9,476 nt of DNA from Thermogutta sp. (GTDB taxonomy: Bacteria > Planctomycetota > Planctomycetia > Pirellulales > Thermoguttaceae). The stretch lies in NCBI GenBank assembly GCA_012798155.1, contig JAAZNR010000257.1:1-9476 (forward strand). Reading direction: 5' to 3'. Of this stretch, positions 1 to 6,691 are shown one piece after another. The notes below the pieces were generated by a model. It saw nothing but the letters and a program-made list of their open reading frames with translations, ran no database searches and was not told where the DNA came from. Both the position numbers and the translations under genes were made by a program. The stretch's first letter is position 1. Every line of letters begins with the position of its first letter.

Positions 1-855
1 CAGGACCGGGTCTGGGTGTACACGCGGGCCATTCCTCCCGTGCAAGCGTACGACGCCGCTACGGGAGAGCTTCTTTTCACTTGGGGGAAGGACGTCTTCG
101 GCGATTATCTCGAAACCATGACGGCTCATGGATTGCGGATCGATCGGCACGGCCATGTGTGGCTGGTCGACCTCGGCAACCATATCGTGCTCGAACTCTC
201 GCCGGAGGGCAAGATTCTCAAGGTTTTGGGAACGCCGGGCGAGCCTGGTTGCGACGAGAAACACTTTGACGAGCCGACCGACCTCGCCGTGACGCCGGAA
301 GGAGATGTGTTTGTCACGGACGGCTACAACAATTCGCGGGTGGTGCATTTCGACGCGTCCGGCCGGTACGTTAAAGCCTGGGGTACGCTGGGGGTTCGGC
401 CCGGTGAGTTCAGCCTGGTCCACGCGATTGCTCAAGATTCCCAAGGCCGCCTTTATGTGGCTGATCGCAACAACGCACGGGTTCAAGTCTTCAATACCGA
501 AGGCGAACTCTTGGACGTATGGCAGGACCTCATCGTTCCCTGGGGTTTGTGCATGCTGCCCGGCGATCAGCTCTGGATCTGCGGCTGCTCTCCTATGCCG
601 TGGCGAGATACGGACGAAGTGCTGAGCTGCCCGCCGAAGGATCAGCTCTTCATGCGTTTCGATACGACCGGCAAGGTGCGCCAATTGTGGACCGTGCCCA
701 AGGGGCAGGACGGAGCCGAACAGCCCGGAGAACTGAATTGGGTGCACGGCATCGCCCTGGATTCTCAGGGCAACATCTTCGCGGGCGACATTATCGGAGC
801 GAGGGTACAGAAGTTCGTGCGTCACTCGCCGCCGACCGAAGCCGGGGGTCGGTAA
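1..855 (+). CDS. NHL-repeat beta-propeller protein, peptidyl-alpha-hydroxyglycine alpha-amidating lyase (PAL)-like, 5'-truncated by window edge
   Basis: The frame is open to base 1 and reads QDRVWVYTRAIPPVQAYDA with no clear start, so the gene begins outside the window; the in-frame GTG at 16 is probably internal. 284 residues are visible. They form NHL-type blades: GLRIDRHGHVWLVDLGNH (about 44-61), PTDLAVTPEGDVFVTDGYNN (92-111), AIAQDSQGRLYVADRNNARV (142-161) and GIALDSQGNIFAGDIIGARV (250-269). The arrangement matches the PAL half of eukaryotic peptidylglycine alpha-amidating monooxygenase as I remember it. Three His in TAHGL (H43), LVHAI (H141) and WVHGI (H249) sit where PAL has its zinc ligands, and Y109 in DGYNNSR sits where PAL has its catalytic Tyr. 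PAL releases glyoxylate from hydroxyglycine-extended peptides. Bacterial homologues are mostly uncharacterised, so the real substrate is unknown. No signal peptide can be judged because the N-terminus is missing. The family assignment is fairly sure; the enzymatic activity is inference. Confidence 0.85.
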   Translation, partial: QDRVWVYTRAIPPVQAYDAATGELLFTWGKDVFGDYLETMTAHGLRIDRHGHVWLVDLGNHIVLELSPEGKILKVLGTPGEPGCDEKHFDEPTDLAVTPEGDVFVTDGYNNSRVVHFDASGRYVKAWGTLGVRPGEFSLVHAIAQDSQGRLYVADRNNARVQVFNTEGELLDVWQDLIVPWGLCMLPGDQLWICGCSPMPWRDTDEVLSCPPKDQLFMRFDTTGKVRQLWTVPKGQDGAEQPGELNWVHGIALDSQGNIFAGDIIGARVQKFVRHSPPTEAGGR

Positions 856-908
856 GGGATGCCGCCGAAGAGCGGCCTTGCGTCGGATTGCCGTCCGCGG
901 CCGCCAGG

Positions 909-938
909 CGTCCCGTACTTTCGCCCGGGAAAGGGACG
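909..938. terminator. Possible imperfect hairpin after the NHL gene
   Basis: CGTCC (909-913) can pair with GGACG (934-938), and CTTTC (918-922) with GAAAG (929-933), leaving a 4-nt bulge and a 6-nt GC loop. It lies about 54 bases after the NHL stop codon. No T-run follows on the plus strand, so it is not a classical intrinsic terminator. It could be a Rho-dependent end structure, or chance in GC-rich DNA. Confidence 0.25.
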
Positions 939-1021
939 ACGCACCGCCTTTGCTGTCGCGTGCCCGAAGAAACCCGGCCGCCCTTTCGAGCTTGAAGGTT
1001 CCATTTCGAGACGCTGTTCAC

Positions 1022-1063
1022 TAAATTGAAGCTTGTGCCGATAGTAAATTGAAGCTTGTGCCG
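1022..1063. repeat. Perfect 19-bp direct repeat, period 23
   Basis: TAAATTGAAGCTTGTGCCG occurs at 1022-1040 and again, without mismatch, at 1045-1063, separated by the four bases ATAG. The unit is AT-richer than the surrounding sequence. It could be a replication-slippage duplication or paired binding sites upstream of lemA; the sequence alone does not decide. Confidence 0.9.
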
Positions 1064-1098
1064 GCTGGGCCGAGACGCCGTTTCGGCCGCCGCGGAGC

Positions 1099-1150
1099 GC
1101 TGAATAGGTTGCGGATCGCTGCTGAATAGGTTGCGGATCGCTGAATAGTT
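1099..1150. repeat. 22-bp tandem repeat, two full copies plus a partial third
   Basis: Two identical 22-bp units abut at 1099-1120 and 1121-1142. Each begins GCTGAATAGG and ends GCGGATCGCT. A third, incomplete copy begins at 1140 (GCTGAATAG) and diverges after about 9 bases. The array lies about 125-175 bp upstream of the lemA start. Each unit contains TGA and TAG triplets, so the array is unlikely to be coding. Confidence 0.9.
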
Positions 1151-1256
1151 CGGGCTTCGCCGGGATTCGGGGCGCCGCGCCATCGAACTGATGAAACGGA
1201 TGGTCCCGCCATGACGCGAGAGCATCGCCGGGGAGCCTTGTTTAGCAGTCGTCGTG

Positions 1257-1265
1257 AAAGGAGGG
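1257..1265 (+). promoter_or_regulatory. Ribosome binding site of lemA
   Basis: AAAGGAGGG lies 9 bases before the ATG at 1275. This strong Shine-Dalgarno sequence favours that ATG over the in-frame GTG at 1254, which would place the site inside the coding region. Confidence 0.8.
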
Positions 1266-1274
1266 TCTCGTGCC

Positions 1275-1868
1275 ATGGGTATCGTCTGGGGAGTTGCAAT
1301 CGTAGTCGTGTTGCTGGTGTTGGTCCTGCTGGTCATCGGCGTTTACAACAGATTGGTGACCTTGCGGAATCGATACCGTAACGCCTTTGCCCAAATCGAT
1401 GTGCAACTGAAGCGTCGCTACGACTTGATTCCCAATTTGGTGGAAACCGCCAAGGGTTACTTGAAGCACGAACGGGAGACCCTGGAGGCCGTCATTCAGG
1501 CCCGGAACCAGGCGGCCGCCGCGGGGCAAAAAGCGGCGGCGCAACCGGGCGATCCCGGCGCCATGCGATCCCTGGCCGGTGCCGAGGGGCAGCTCTCCGC
1601 CGCGTTGGGGCGACTCTTCGCGGTGGTCGAAGCGTACCCCGATCTCAAAGCCAATCAGAATATGCTGGCCTTGCAGGAGGAATTGACCGCCACGGAAAAC
1701 AAGATCGCCTTCGCCCGGCAGGCGTTCAACGACGCGGTTACCGCTTACAATACCGCTCGGGAGACTTTTCCCAGCGTGATCTTTGCCGGAACGTTCGGTT
1801 TTCAACCGGCCGATTTGTTCGAGATCGAGGTACCCGATCAACGGGAAGCCCCCAAGGTTTCCTTCTAG
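1275..1868 (+). CDS. lemA: LemA family membrane protein
   Basis: 197 residues, the usual length for the family. An N-terminal membrane segment (residues about 3-24, VWGVAIVVVLLVLVLLVIG) is followed by the LemA helical-bundle domain. Signature stretches are YNRLVTLRNRYRNAFAQID (24-42), QLKRRYDLIPNLVETAKGY (44-62), LKANQNMLALQEELTATENK (124-143) and FNDAVTAYNTARETFPSVIF (151-170). The C-terminal GFQPADLFE motif is also typical. LemA proteins have one membrane segment; their function is not established, although they are often encoded beside M48 peptidases or TPM-domain proteins. Here the next gene, 172 bp downstream on the same strand, is an M48 peptidase, which fits that pattern. Start chosen by the strong Shine-Dalgarno sequence. 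Confidence 0.95.
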   Translation: MGIVWGVAIVVVLLVLVLLVIGVYNRLVTLRNRYRNAFAQIDVQLKRRYDLIPNLVETAKGYLKHERETLEAVIQARNQAAAAGQKAAAQPGDPGAMRSLAGAEGQLSAALGRLFAVVEAYPDLKANQNMLALQEELTATENKIAFARQAFNDAVTAYNTARETFPSVIFAGTFGFQPADLFEIEVPDQREAPKVSF

Positions 1869-2040
1869 GACGAACGGAGGCGGCCGCGGCGAGTGCGGGA
1901 ACCGGCGGGGTTTTCGCCGTTGACGGCAAGAGAAGGCGGCTATTCGGCGAACTCGCCGTCGACTCGACGCCGAAAAGAAGGACTCCCTTGGCGCCCTTCC
2001 TGCTGATCAGCTTGGTTCCGAAAACGGGATTCGGCCGCTC
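1869..2040. other. Spacer between lemA and the M48 peptidase gene
   Basis: 172 bases, GC-rich, with two short inverted repeats: CGGCG/CGCCG at 1903-1907 and 1915-1919 (7-nt loop), and CGGCG/CGCCG at 1945-1949 and 1954-1958 (4-nt loop). Neither is followed by a T-run. The frame of the downstream gene is open back to a TGA at 1921, but no ATG, GTG or TTG lies in that stretch. No good Shine-Dalgarno sequence is visible before the ATG at 2041, so translation initiation may be weak or leader-dependent. Confidence 0.5.
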
Positions 2041-4077
2041 ATGGCAACCGATTTCTTTCAGCAACAGGATGCCGCGAGGCGGAAGAGCGTCTGGCTGGTG
2101 ATACTTTTTTGCGCGGCGGTGTGCGCCATCGTGTCGGTGATCTATCTGATGGTCGCCTTGGTCTTCGCGAACGTCCCGAACGAGCAGGCCGCGGAGCATT
2201 CCGGCGACATCGCCGGCCGTCTCTGGAACGCCGAACTATTCGTCTTCGTGTCCCTGGGAACGCTGGCGGTCATCTCCCTGGGGAGCCTCTACAAAATCGC
2301 CGAGCTTTCGGCCGGCGGCGAAAAGGTCGCTTTGATGCTGGGTGGTCGACGAATCGACCCGAACACCCGCGACTTGGCGGAAAGGCGGTTGCTGAACGTG
2401 GTGGAAGAGATGGCCCTTGCGTCGGGAATGCCCGTCCCCCCGGTCTTTGTCCTCGACGAAGAGCGGAGCATCAATGCCTTCGCGGCGGGGCATACTCCCG
2501 GCGACGCGGTGGTGGCCGTTTCCCGCGGGGCTTTGGATTATCTTACGCGAGACGAATTGCAGGGCGTCATGGGGCATGAGTTCAGCCACATCCTCAACGG
2601 CGACATGCGGCTCAATCTGCGACTGATCGGGCTTTTGCACGGCATCTTGCTGTTGGCCATTCTGGGCTATTATTTGATGCGTCTCTCCGCCTACGCCCCT
2701 TCCTCTCGCCGATCCAAGAACGAGGGCGGCATGCAGGCAGCTCTCCTTCTTGCGGGCCTGGCTCTCCTGGTAATCGGATATGTCGGCGTGTTTTTCGGCA
2801 AATTGATCAAGGCGGGCGTATCCCGCCAGAGAGAATATCTGGCCGATGCGTCGGCCGTGCAATTCACCCGCTACCCCGACGGCATCGCCGGTGCCTTGAA
2901 GAAAATCGGCGCCTTGACGGAAGGTTCTCGTATTCGCGATCCGCATGCCGAGGAATGCAGCCATCTCTTTTTTTGCGACGCCCTCAGCGGAACGATGATG
3001 AACCTGTTCTCCACGCACCCCCCGCTGGTCGCTCGCATCAAGCGGCTCGATCCGGATTTCGACGGAACGTTCCCGCCGATCGTGCCGCCGGCGGTCGCCG
3101 AGAGCGACGCTTCCGGCCAAGAGCGACGTCGACAAGGGGTAGCGAGGCCGGCTCTCCGGTTCGTCGCGCGAACCGCGCCGCAAGACGGCGAAAAACCGCC
3201 GCGAAGGGGTTCGGGCGCTCTCTTGCATGCGACGAACCTGCCGAACCTCGTTGGGATGGGGGCGGTTCAAATCGGGCAGGCTGCGGTGATTCTGGACCAC
3301 GTTCCGCAACCGATGCGGAACGCCGCACGCGATCCCTTCTCCGCCCGGGCCGTAATCTACGCCCTTTTGCTGAGTTCGGATTCCGCTGTTCGAGCGGTCC
3401 AGTTGAACGAACTGAAATCGCTCACCGAACCCCTCTGTTACCAGCAGACGGTCGATTTGGCGTCCTTGGCCGATCGTCTGCCGGTCGAAGTTCGGCTGCC
3501 ATTGGCGGATATGTCGCTCCCGGCCCTGAAACAGCTATCTCCGCGGCAATATGAGGCGTTTCGTGACGCGGTTCAGGCGTTGACTGGGGCGGACCGGAGG
3601 ATCGACCTCTTCGAGTATATGATCCAGGGGGCCGTGCTTCGGTATCTGGACCTGCATTTCGGGCGGAGCAAGCCGCCTGCCATCCGCTACGCCTCATTGA
3701 GTCCGCTTGCCAAACCGTTGAGCGTGGTACTTTCGCTCCTGGCTCGCGTCGGAAACCGAGATCAGGCCGCAGCCGAGAGGGCGTTCGGACAGGCCCGCGA
3801 GGCGTTGGGACGGCCGCTCGAAATGCTGGAACCCACCTCTTGTACGTTGGCGAACCTGGACGCGGCTTTGAAGGAATTGGCGCGAGCGACGCCGCCCATC
3901 AAAAAGCGAATCGTGATCGCGGCCGCGGCCTGCGTCACTTCCGACGGGAAAGTGACGCCGCAGGAATGGGAGCTGTTGCGGAGCATCTCGGCCATGTTGG
4001 ACTGCCCCATGCCGCCCGGTTTCGCGACAGAGGGCGCGGTCCCCGCGGTAGGCTCTGATGGCTTGCCGAATGCGTAG
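2041..4077 (+). CDS. Membrane-bound M48 family zinc metallopeptidase (HtpX/Ste24-like) with long C-terminal extension
   Basis: 678 residues, far longer than HtpX (about 290). The N-terminus MATDFFQQQDAARRKS is typical of a subgroup of M48 proteins and supports this start. Predicted membrane segments lie at about 17-42, 65-86, 192-213 and 232-255. The zinc motif HEFSH (179-183) sits in GVMGHEFSHILNGD, and the third ligand Glu is in REYLADASA (E265), so the peptidase is intact. THPPLVARIKRLDPDF (325-340) closes the M48 domain. A Pro/Arg-rich linker (about 341-385) leads to a mostly helical region of unknown role. The last part (about 623-657, with AACVTSDGKVTPQEWELL) resembles a TerB-type helical domain. 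It probably acts in membrane-protein quality control, with the active site facing the cytoplasm as in HtpX. LemA directly upstream is a known companion. The role of the extension is unknown. Confidence 0.93.
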   Translation: MATDFFQQQDAARRKSVWLVILFCAAVCAIVSVIYLMVALVFANVPNEQAAEHSGDIAGRLWNAELFVFVSLGTLAVISLGSLYKIAELSAGGEKVALMLGGRRIDPNTRDLAERRLLNVVEEMALASGMPVPPVFVLDEERSINAFAAGHTPGDAVVAVSRGALDYLTRDELQGVMGHEFSHILNGDMRLNLRLIGLLHGILLLAILGYYLMRLSAYAPSSRRSKNEGGMQAALLLAGLALLVIGYVGVFFGKLIKAGVSRQREYLADASAVQFTRYPDGIAGALKKIGALTEGSRIRDPHAEECSHLFFCDALSGTMMNLFSTHPPLVARIKRLDPDFDGTFPPIVPPAVAESDASGQERRRQGVARPALRFVARTAPQDGEKPPRRGSGALLHATNLPNLVGMGAVQIGQAAVILDHVPQPMRNAARDPFSARAVIYALLLSSDSAVRAVQLNELKSLTEPLCYQQTVDLASLADRLPVEVRLPLADMSLPALKQLSPRQYEAFRDAVQALTGADRRIDLFEYMIQGAVLRYLDLHFGRSKPPAIRYASLSPLAKPLSVVLSLLARVGNRDQAAAERAFGQAREALGRPLEMLEPTSCTLANLDAALKELARATPPIKKRIVIAAAACVTSDGKVTPQEWELLRSISAMLDCPMPPGFATEGAVPAVGSDGLPNA

Positions 4078-4320
4078 CCGATGGGCAGGCGGTCACGCGG
4101 CAGGCCTCCTCCCTTTTCAGTGTCCCTTGAGCTGTGATGCGAGGGAGAGCCGGCCGGCCATCCGGGGGCGACGCCGGTTGTGCGACAGCCCCATGGCCGC
4201 CGGCACCGGTCCTTGAAGCCGGCCGCACAATACCGCTAAACTACGCTTTCGCGAACGGCGCTCGAATGGCAGCCCCTGGCGGCAGCCCTCAGCCCAATCA
4301 AGACGAAACCGGATTCGCGG

Positions 4321-4347
4321 CGGACGGGCGGGCCTGCTGCCCGTCCG
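4321..4347. terminator. Perfect 9-bp inverted repeat (hairpin) upstream of ndk
   Basis: CGGACGGGC (4321-4329) and GCCCGTCCG (4339-4347) pair perfectly around a 9-nt loop. This is the strongest short hairpin in the gap. The following bases, TATGGG, give no T-run, and it lies about 240 bp after the M48 stop, so it may be a non-canonical terminator or a boundary element rather than an intrinsic terminator. Confidence 0.4.
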
Positions 4348-4360
4348 TATGGGAATAGGC

Positions 4361-4431
4361 TACTTTATCAAGATGAAATCGACTTTATCGGGAATATTGG
4401 GAAGGAATCGACTTTATCAGGAAGGAATCGA
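4361..4431. repeat. Interleaved direct repeats in the ndk leader
   Basis: AATCGACTTTATC occurs at 4377-4389 and 4406-4418 (period 29), and a related TACTTTATC lies at 4361-4369. GGAAGGAATCGA occurs at 4400-4411 and 4420-4431 (period 20). The second GGAAGGAATCGA copy contains the ndk Shine-Dalgarno sequence and ends on the A of the ndk ATG, so the translation-initiation segment itself has been duplicated. Confidence 0.85.
4419..4426 (+). promoter_or_regulatory. Ribosome binding site of ndk
   Basis: AGGAAGGA ends 4 bases before the ATG at 4431; measured from its GGAAG core the spacing is 6. It lies inside the repeated leader block, and an identical GGAAGGA 20 bases upstream lacks an adjacent start codon. 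Confidence 0.65.
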
Positions 4432-4889
4432 TGGAACGTACGCTCGTGTTACTGAAGCCGGATTGCGTTCAGCGGCGTCTCATGGGAGGTGTCATTTCGA
4501 GATTCGAGGATAAAGGCCTCAACATCATCGGCATGAAGATGTTGCGGGTAACGCCGGAATTGGCCAAGCGGCACTACGCCGAGCACGTCCAAAAGAACTG
4601 GTATCCCGGCCTGGAGGCGTTCATCACGTCCGCGCCGATCGTCGCCATGGCGGTCGAGGGTCCGGAGGCGATTCGCGTAGTTCGCGAGATGGTGGGGGCC
4701 ACCAACGGACTCAAGGCAACGGCCGGCACCATTCGCGGCGATTTCAGTTCGTCACGGCAGATGAATCTGGTTCACGCCTCCGACGGACCGGAGTCGGCGG
4801 AGCGCGAATTGGCCATTTTCTTCGACGAGAATGACATCTGTGAGTATACTCCGATGATGACGCCCGCCCTCCGCGCGGACGATGAATAA
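4431..4889 (+). CDS. ndk: Nucleoside diphosphate kinase
   Basis: 152 residues, full family length (usually 135-155). The enzyme transfers the gamma-phosphate of ATP to other nucleoside diphosphates through a phosphohistidine. Visible signatures are ERTLVLLKPDCVQRRLMG (2-19, with the conserved Lys of KPD and a Cys where Gly is common), NGLKATAGTIRGDF (92-105) with the conserved Arg and Asp, and the active-site segment MNLVHASDGPESAEREL (111-127) with catalytic H115. The NWYPGLEAFITSAPIVAM stretch is also typical. The C-terminus has a short acidic tail (RADDE). Its stop codon lies within the first codons of the next gene, suggesting a shared transcript. Cytoplasmic. Confidence 0.97.
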   Translation: MERTLVLLKPDCVQRRLMGGVISRFEDKGLNIIGMKMLRVTPELAKRHYAEHVQKNWYPGLEAFITSAPIVAMAVEGPEAIRVVREMVGATNGLKATAGTIRGDFSSSRQMNLVHASDGPESAERELAIFFDENDICEYTPMMTPALRADDE

Positions 4890-6276
4890 AACCCCTGATA
4901 AAACGCTACCTTCCGGAAAGCTATCTCCCATGGCTGCTCGCGGCGCACGGTGGTTCGGCAATTGGAACGGGCGTCTCCCGCGCGTGGCAGCGCGGTCCTT
5001 TTTGTGGCTTGCATTCTGCTGGGGAACGGCGGTTTGGGGCGAGGATTGGCCCATGTGGCGAGGTCCTGCCGGCACGGGCGTGTGTCGCGAAACCGGCGTC
5101 CCGTGGGAATGGTCGCAAGAGGAAAACGTCCTCTGGACGGCCGAGATTCCGGCATGGGGGAACAGCACGCCGGTCGTATGGCGAGATCGCATTTTTCTCA
5201 CCACTCAAGACGACCAAAATGATTTGCTGCTGATCTGCTTGAGCAAAACGGACGGCCGAACCCTTTGGTCGCGGAAGGTCGGGAACGACGAAGCTCCGCG
5301 CGAAGCTCCGCGGGGACGGCAAAAGTTCCATGCGCTCAATAATCTCGCCAGTCCCTCGCCCGTCACGGATGGTCGGTTCGTGGCGGCCCATTTCGGAAAC
5401 GGCGATTTGGCCGTCTTCGACATGGAGGGGAGCCTTCAGTGGAAGCGAAACCTACAAGCTGACCACGGGCCATACAGCATCTGGTGGGGACACGCGAACT
5501 CGCCCGTCATCGTCGGCGACCTCCTCATTTCCGTCTGCATTCAGGACTCTCTGGCCGATCTCCAGGAGAGGCCCAGCGTCAGCTACGTGGCGGCGCATGA
5601 TCTGAAGACCGGTCGTCCCGTATGGTTTACCGAACGGATGACCGGCGCGGAGAAAGAGCATGGCGACGCATACACCACGCCGCTGGTGCGAGCAGTCGAC
5701 GGAGGCGTGGAAGTGATCGTCATGGGCGCCGAACAGTTGGATGCCTATGACGCGGCAACGGGCCGACAAGTTTGGGTCTTGCCCGGCCTGGTGGGAAATC
5801 GCGTCATCACCGGTCCTACCCTGGAGGATGACGTCGTCTATTCGACGATCGGGATGCGCGGGCCGGTCTTCGCCGCGAGAATCGGCGGCAGCGGAAAGCT
5901 CCCGCAAGAGCGAATCTTGTGGCAATACTCGAGCAATACGCCCGACTGCCCTTCCCCCGTCGTTTGCGAGGGGCTGCTTTTCATTGCCGGCGACAACGGC
6001 GTCGCCCAATGTCTGGACGTTGCGAACGGTGAGATGTGCTGGCGGGAACGGATGGGCCGCGAGTTCAAGGCATCCCCCATTACGGCCGAAGGCCGGGTCT
6101 ATTTTCTCGACACTTCGGGACGCTGTACCGTGGTGGAGGCGGCGAGGGAATACCGCCCCTTGGCCGTGAATGAGATTCCGGATCGGATGCTTGCCTCGCC
6201 CGCCGTCTCCGACGGCAAGCTCTTTCTTCGAGGCCGGGACCGCCTGTATTGCATCGGGCGCGAGGCGGCCCCGTGA
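4882..6276 (+). CDS. Exported PQQ-like beta-propeller repeat protein
   Basis: 464 residues from the ATG at 4882, which overlaps the end of ndk by 8 bases (ATGAATAA). An in-frame ATG at 4930 (residue 17) is an alternative start. Either way a basic n-region (RLPRVAAR) and a hydrophobic stretch SFLWLAFCWGTAVWG (39-53) form a signal peptide, and the mature protein would begin near EDWPMWRGPAGTGV. That opening is characteristic of planctomycete proteins of this family. Repeated blade motifs of the form DG/TGxxxW are visible: TDGRTLWSRKVG (123-134), GSLQWKR (183-189), KTGRPVWFTERM (242-253), ATGRQVWVLPG (292-302) and NGEMCWRERMG (382-392). These belong to the PQQ-enzyme/WD40-like propeller superfamily. 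No catalytic residues of true quinoprotein dehydrogenases could be identified, so it is more likely a periplasmic or surface binding or scaffold protein than a dehydrogenase. Substrate unknown. Confidence 0.9.
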   Translation: MNKTPDKTLPSGKLSPMAARGARWFGNWNGRLPRVAARSFLWLAFCWGTAVWGEDWPMWRGPAGTGVCRETGVPWEWSQEENVLWTAEIPAWGNSTPVVWRDRIFLTTQDDQNDLLLICLSKTDGRTLWSRKVGNDEAPREAPRGRQKFHALNNLASPSPVTDGRFVAAHFGNGDLAVFDMEGSLQWKRNLQADHGPYSIWWGHANSPVIVGDLLISVCIQDSLADLQERPSVSYVAAHDLKTGRPVWFTERMTGAEKEHGDAYTTPLVRAVDGGVEVIVMGAEQLDAYDAATGRQVWVLPGLVGNRVITGPTLEDDVVYSTIGMRGPVFAARIGGSGKLPQERILWQYSSNTPDCPSPVVCEGLLFIAGDNGVAQCLDVANGEMCWRERMGREFKASPITAEGRVYFLDTSGRCTVVEAAREYRPLAVNEIPDRMLASPAVSDGKLFLRGRDRLYCIGREAAP

Positions 6277-6397
6277 AATCACCAGGCGAAGCGGACATGC
6301 CCGCGTTCCAGTTCCCTACCTATCCGCCGTCCATCTTTGAGAATTGCCCGTGGGCGGACGTCTGGGAAAGTCGTTGGTTCACGCCGAAAAATGCTCG

Positions 6398-6418
6398 ACG
6401 ATCGATGACGACGATCGT
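6398..6418. terminator. 7-bp perfect hairpin downstream of the PQQ-like gene
   Basis: ACGATCG (6398-6404) pairs with CGATCGT (6412-6418) around a 7-nt loop. The following GGGGATTATACC gives no proper T-run. It may mark the end of the ndk operon transcript, or may be a by-product of the local CGACGATCG duplication. Confidence 0.25.
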
Positions 6419-6628
6419 GGGGATTATACCGGCTCGATCTTGAGTAGGGGGCTGCTGTCAAGCGGCGCGACCGTGACGCAGATGCCGCCGCGGCGTATCT
6501 TTTCCGCGGAGTCCCTGCAATCGAGAAGATGAGGACGGTCGGCCGATAACCGCGGTCGGACGAAAGCGCCGGTTTTCCAGATCCGCCGAGCGGCACGGCG
6601 CGTTGCCGTTTCTCTCCATGACCGATCG

Positions 6629-6657
6629 CGCCGCCGTTTTCCGAGATGACGGCGGTG
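6629..6657 (+). promoter_or_regulatory. Hairpin in the presumed 5' leader of the PPK2 gene
   Basis: CCGCCGT (6631-6637) pairs with ACGGCGG (6649-6655), extendable by a G-U and a C-G pair, with an 11-nt loop. It ends about 35 bases before the start codon and about 20 bases before the GGGAGA Shine-Dalgarno sequence (6679-6684). A role in mRNA stability or initiation is possible but unproven. Confidence 0.25.
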
Positions 6658-6691
6658 GAGGGGACTCCGGCAACCTCCGGGAGAGACGAAA

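Larger units (their letters stand above)
856..1274. other. Intergenic region between the NHL gene and lemA
   Basis: 419 bases with no convincing coding frame. It holds a possible hairpin soon after the NHL stop (909-938), a 19-bp perfect direct repeat (1022-1063), a 22-bp tandem repeat (1099-1150), a small GGCCGA/TCGGCC inverted repeat (1068-1073 with 1083-1088) and the lemA ribosome binding site. I could not fit a standard -35/-10 promoter with normal spacing. Confidence 0.7.
4078..4430. other. Intergenic region between the M48 peptidase gene and ndk
   Basis: 353 bases without a convincing gene. The first 240 bases are GC-rich and unremarkable apart from a 9-bp perfect hairpin at 4321-4347. 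From about 4350 the composition becomes AT-richer, and a block of overlapping direct repeats runs up to the ndk start (4361-4431). The ndk promoter presumably lies in this AT-richer stretch, but I cannot place -35/-10 boxes with confidence. Confidence 0.6.
6277..6691. other. Intergenic region between the PQQ-like gene and the PPK2 gene
   Basis: 415 bases with no recognisable gene. A 48-codon frame from an ATG at 6297 to 6443 has no recognisable product. The region holds a 13-bp-period short duplication of CGACGATCG (6396-6404 and 6409-6417), which forms a 7-bp hairpin at 6398-6418, and a second hairpin at 6629-6657 just before the PPK2 gene. Its length suggests that the PPK2 gene has its own promoter, which I cannot locate. 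Confidence 0.6.

Noticed and set aside
1022..1150. Repeat cluster considered as a CRISPR array
   Set aside because: The two repeat types differ, units are too short, there are no regular unique spacers, and no cas gene is nearby.
1254..1274. GTG at 1254 as lemA start
   Set aside because: It lies immediately before and within the strong AAAGGAGGG site that serves the ATG at 1275.
791..1336. 181-codon minus-strand frame spanning the NHL/lemA gap
   Set aside because: It crosses both repeat arrays and runs into the start of lemA and the end of the NHL gene; residue content is typical of non-coding frames.
2236..3309. 357-codon open frame antisense to the M48 peptidase gene
   Set aside because: It mirrors codon structure of a clear gene in GC-rich DNA, has no recognisable domain and is His/Arg/Gln-rich low-complexity in character.
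4134..4358. 74-codon frame in the gap before ndk
   Set aside because: Ala/Gly/Pro-rich, no ribosome binding site, runs through a perfect hairpin, no similarity recognised.
5452..6282. 276-codon antisense frame under the PQQ-like gene
   Set aside because: Shadow of a well-supported gene; no family resemblance.
6297..6443. 48-codon frame starting MPAFQFPTYPPSIFENC after the PQQ-like gene
   Set aside because: Weak ribosome binding site (AGGCGA), no recognisable family, and the end runs through a short duplication; it could be a small gene but I cannot support it.
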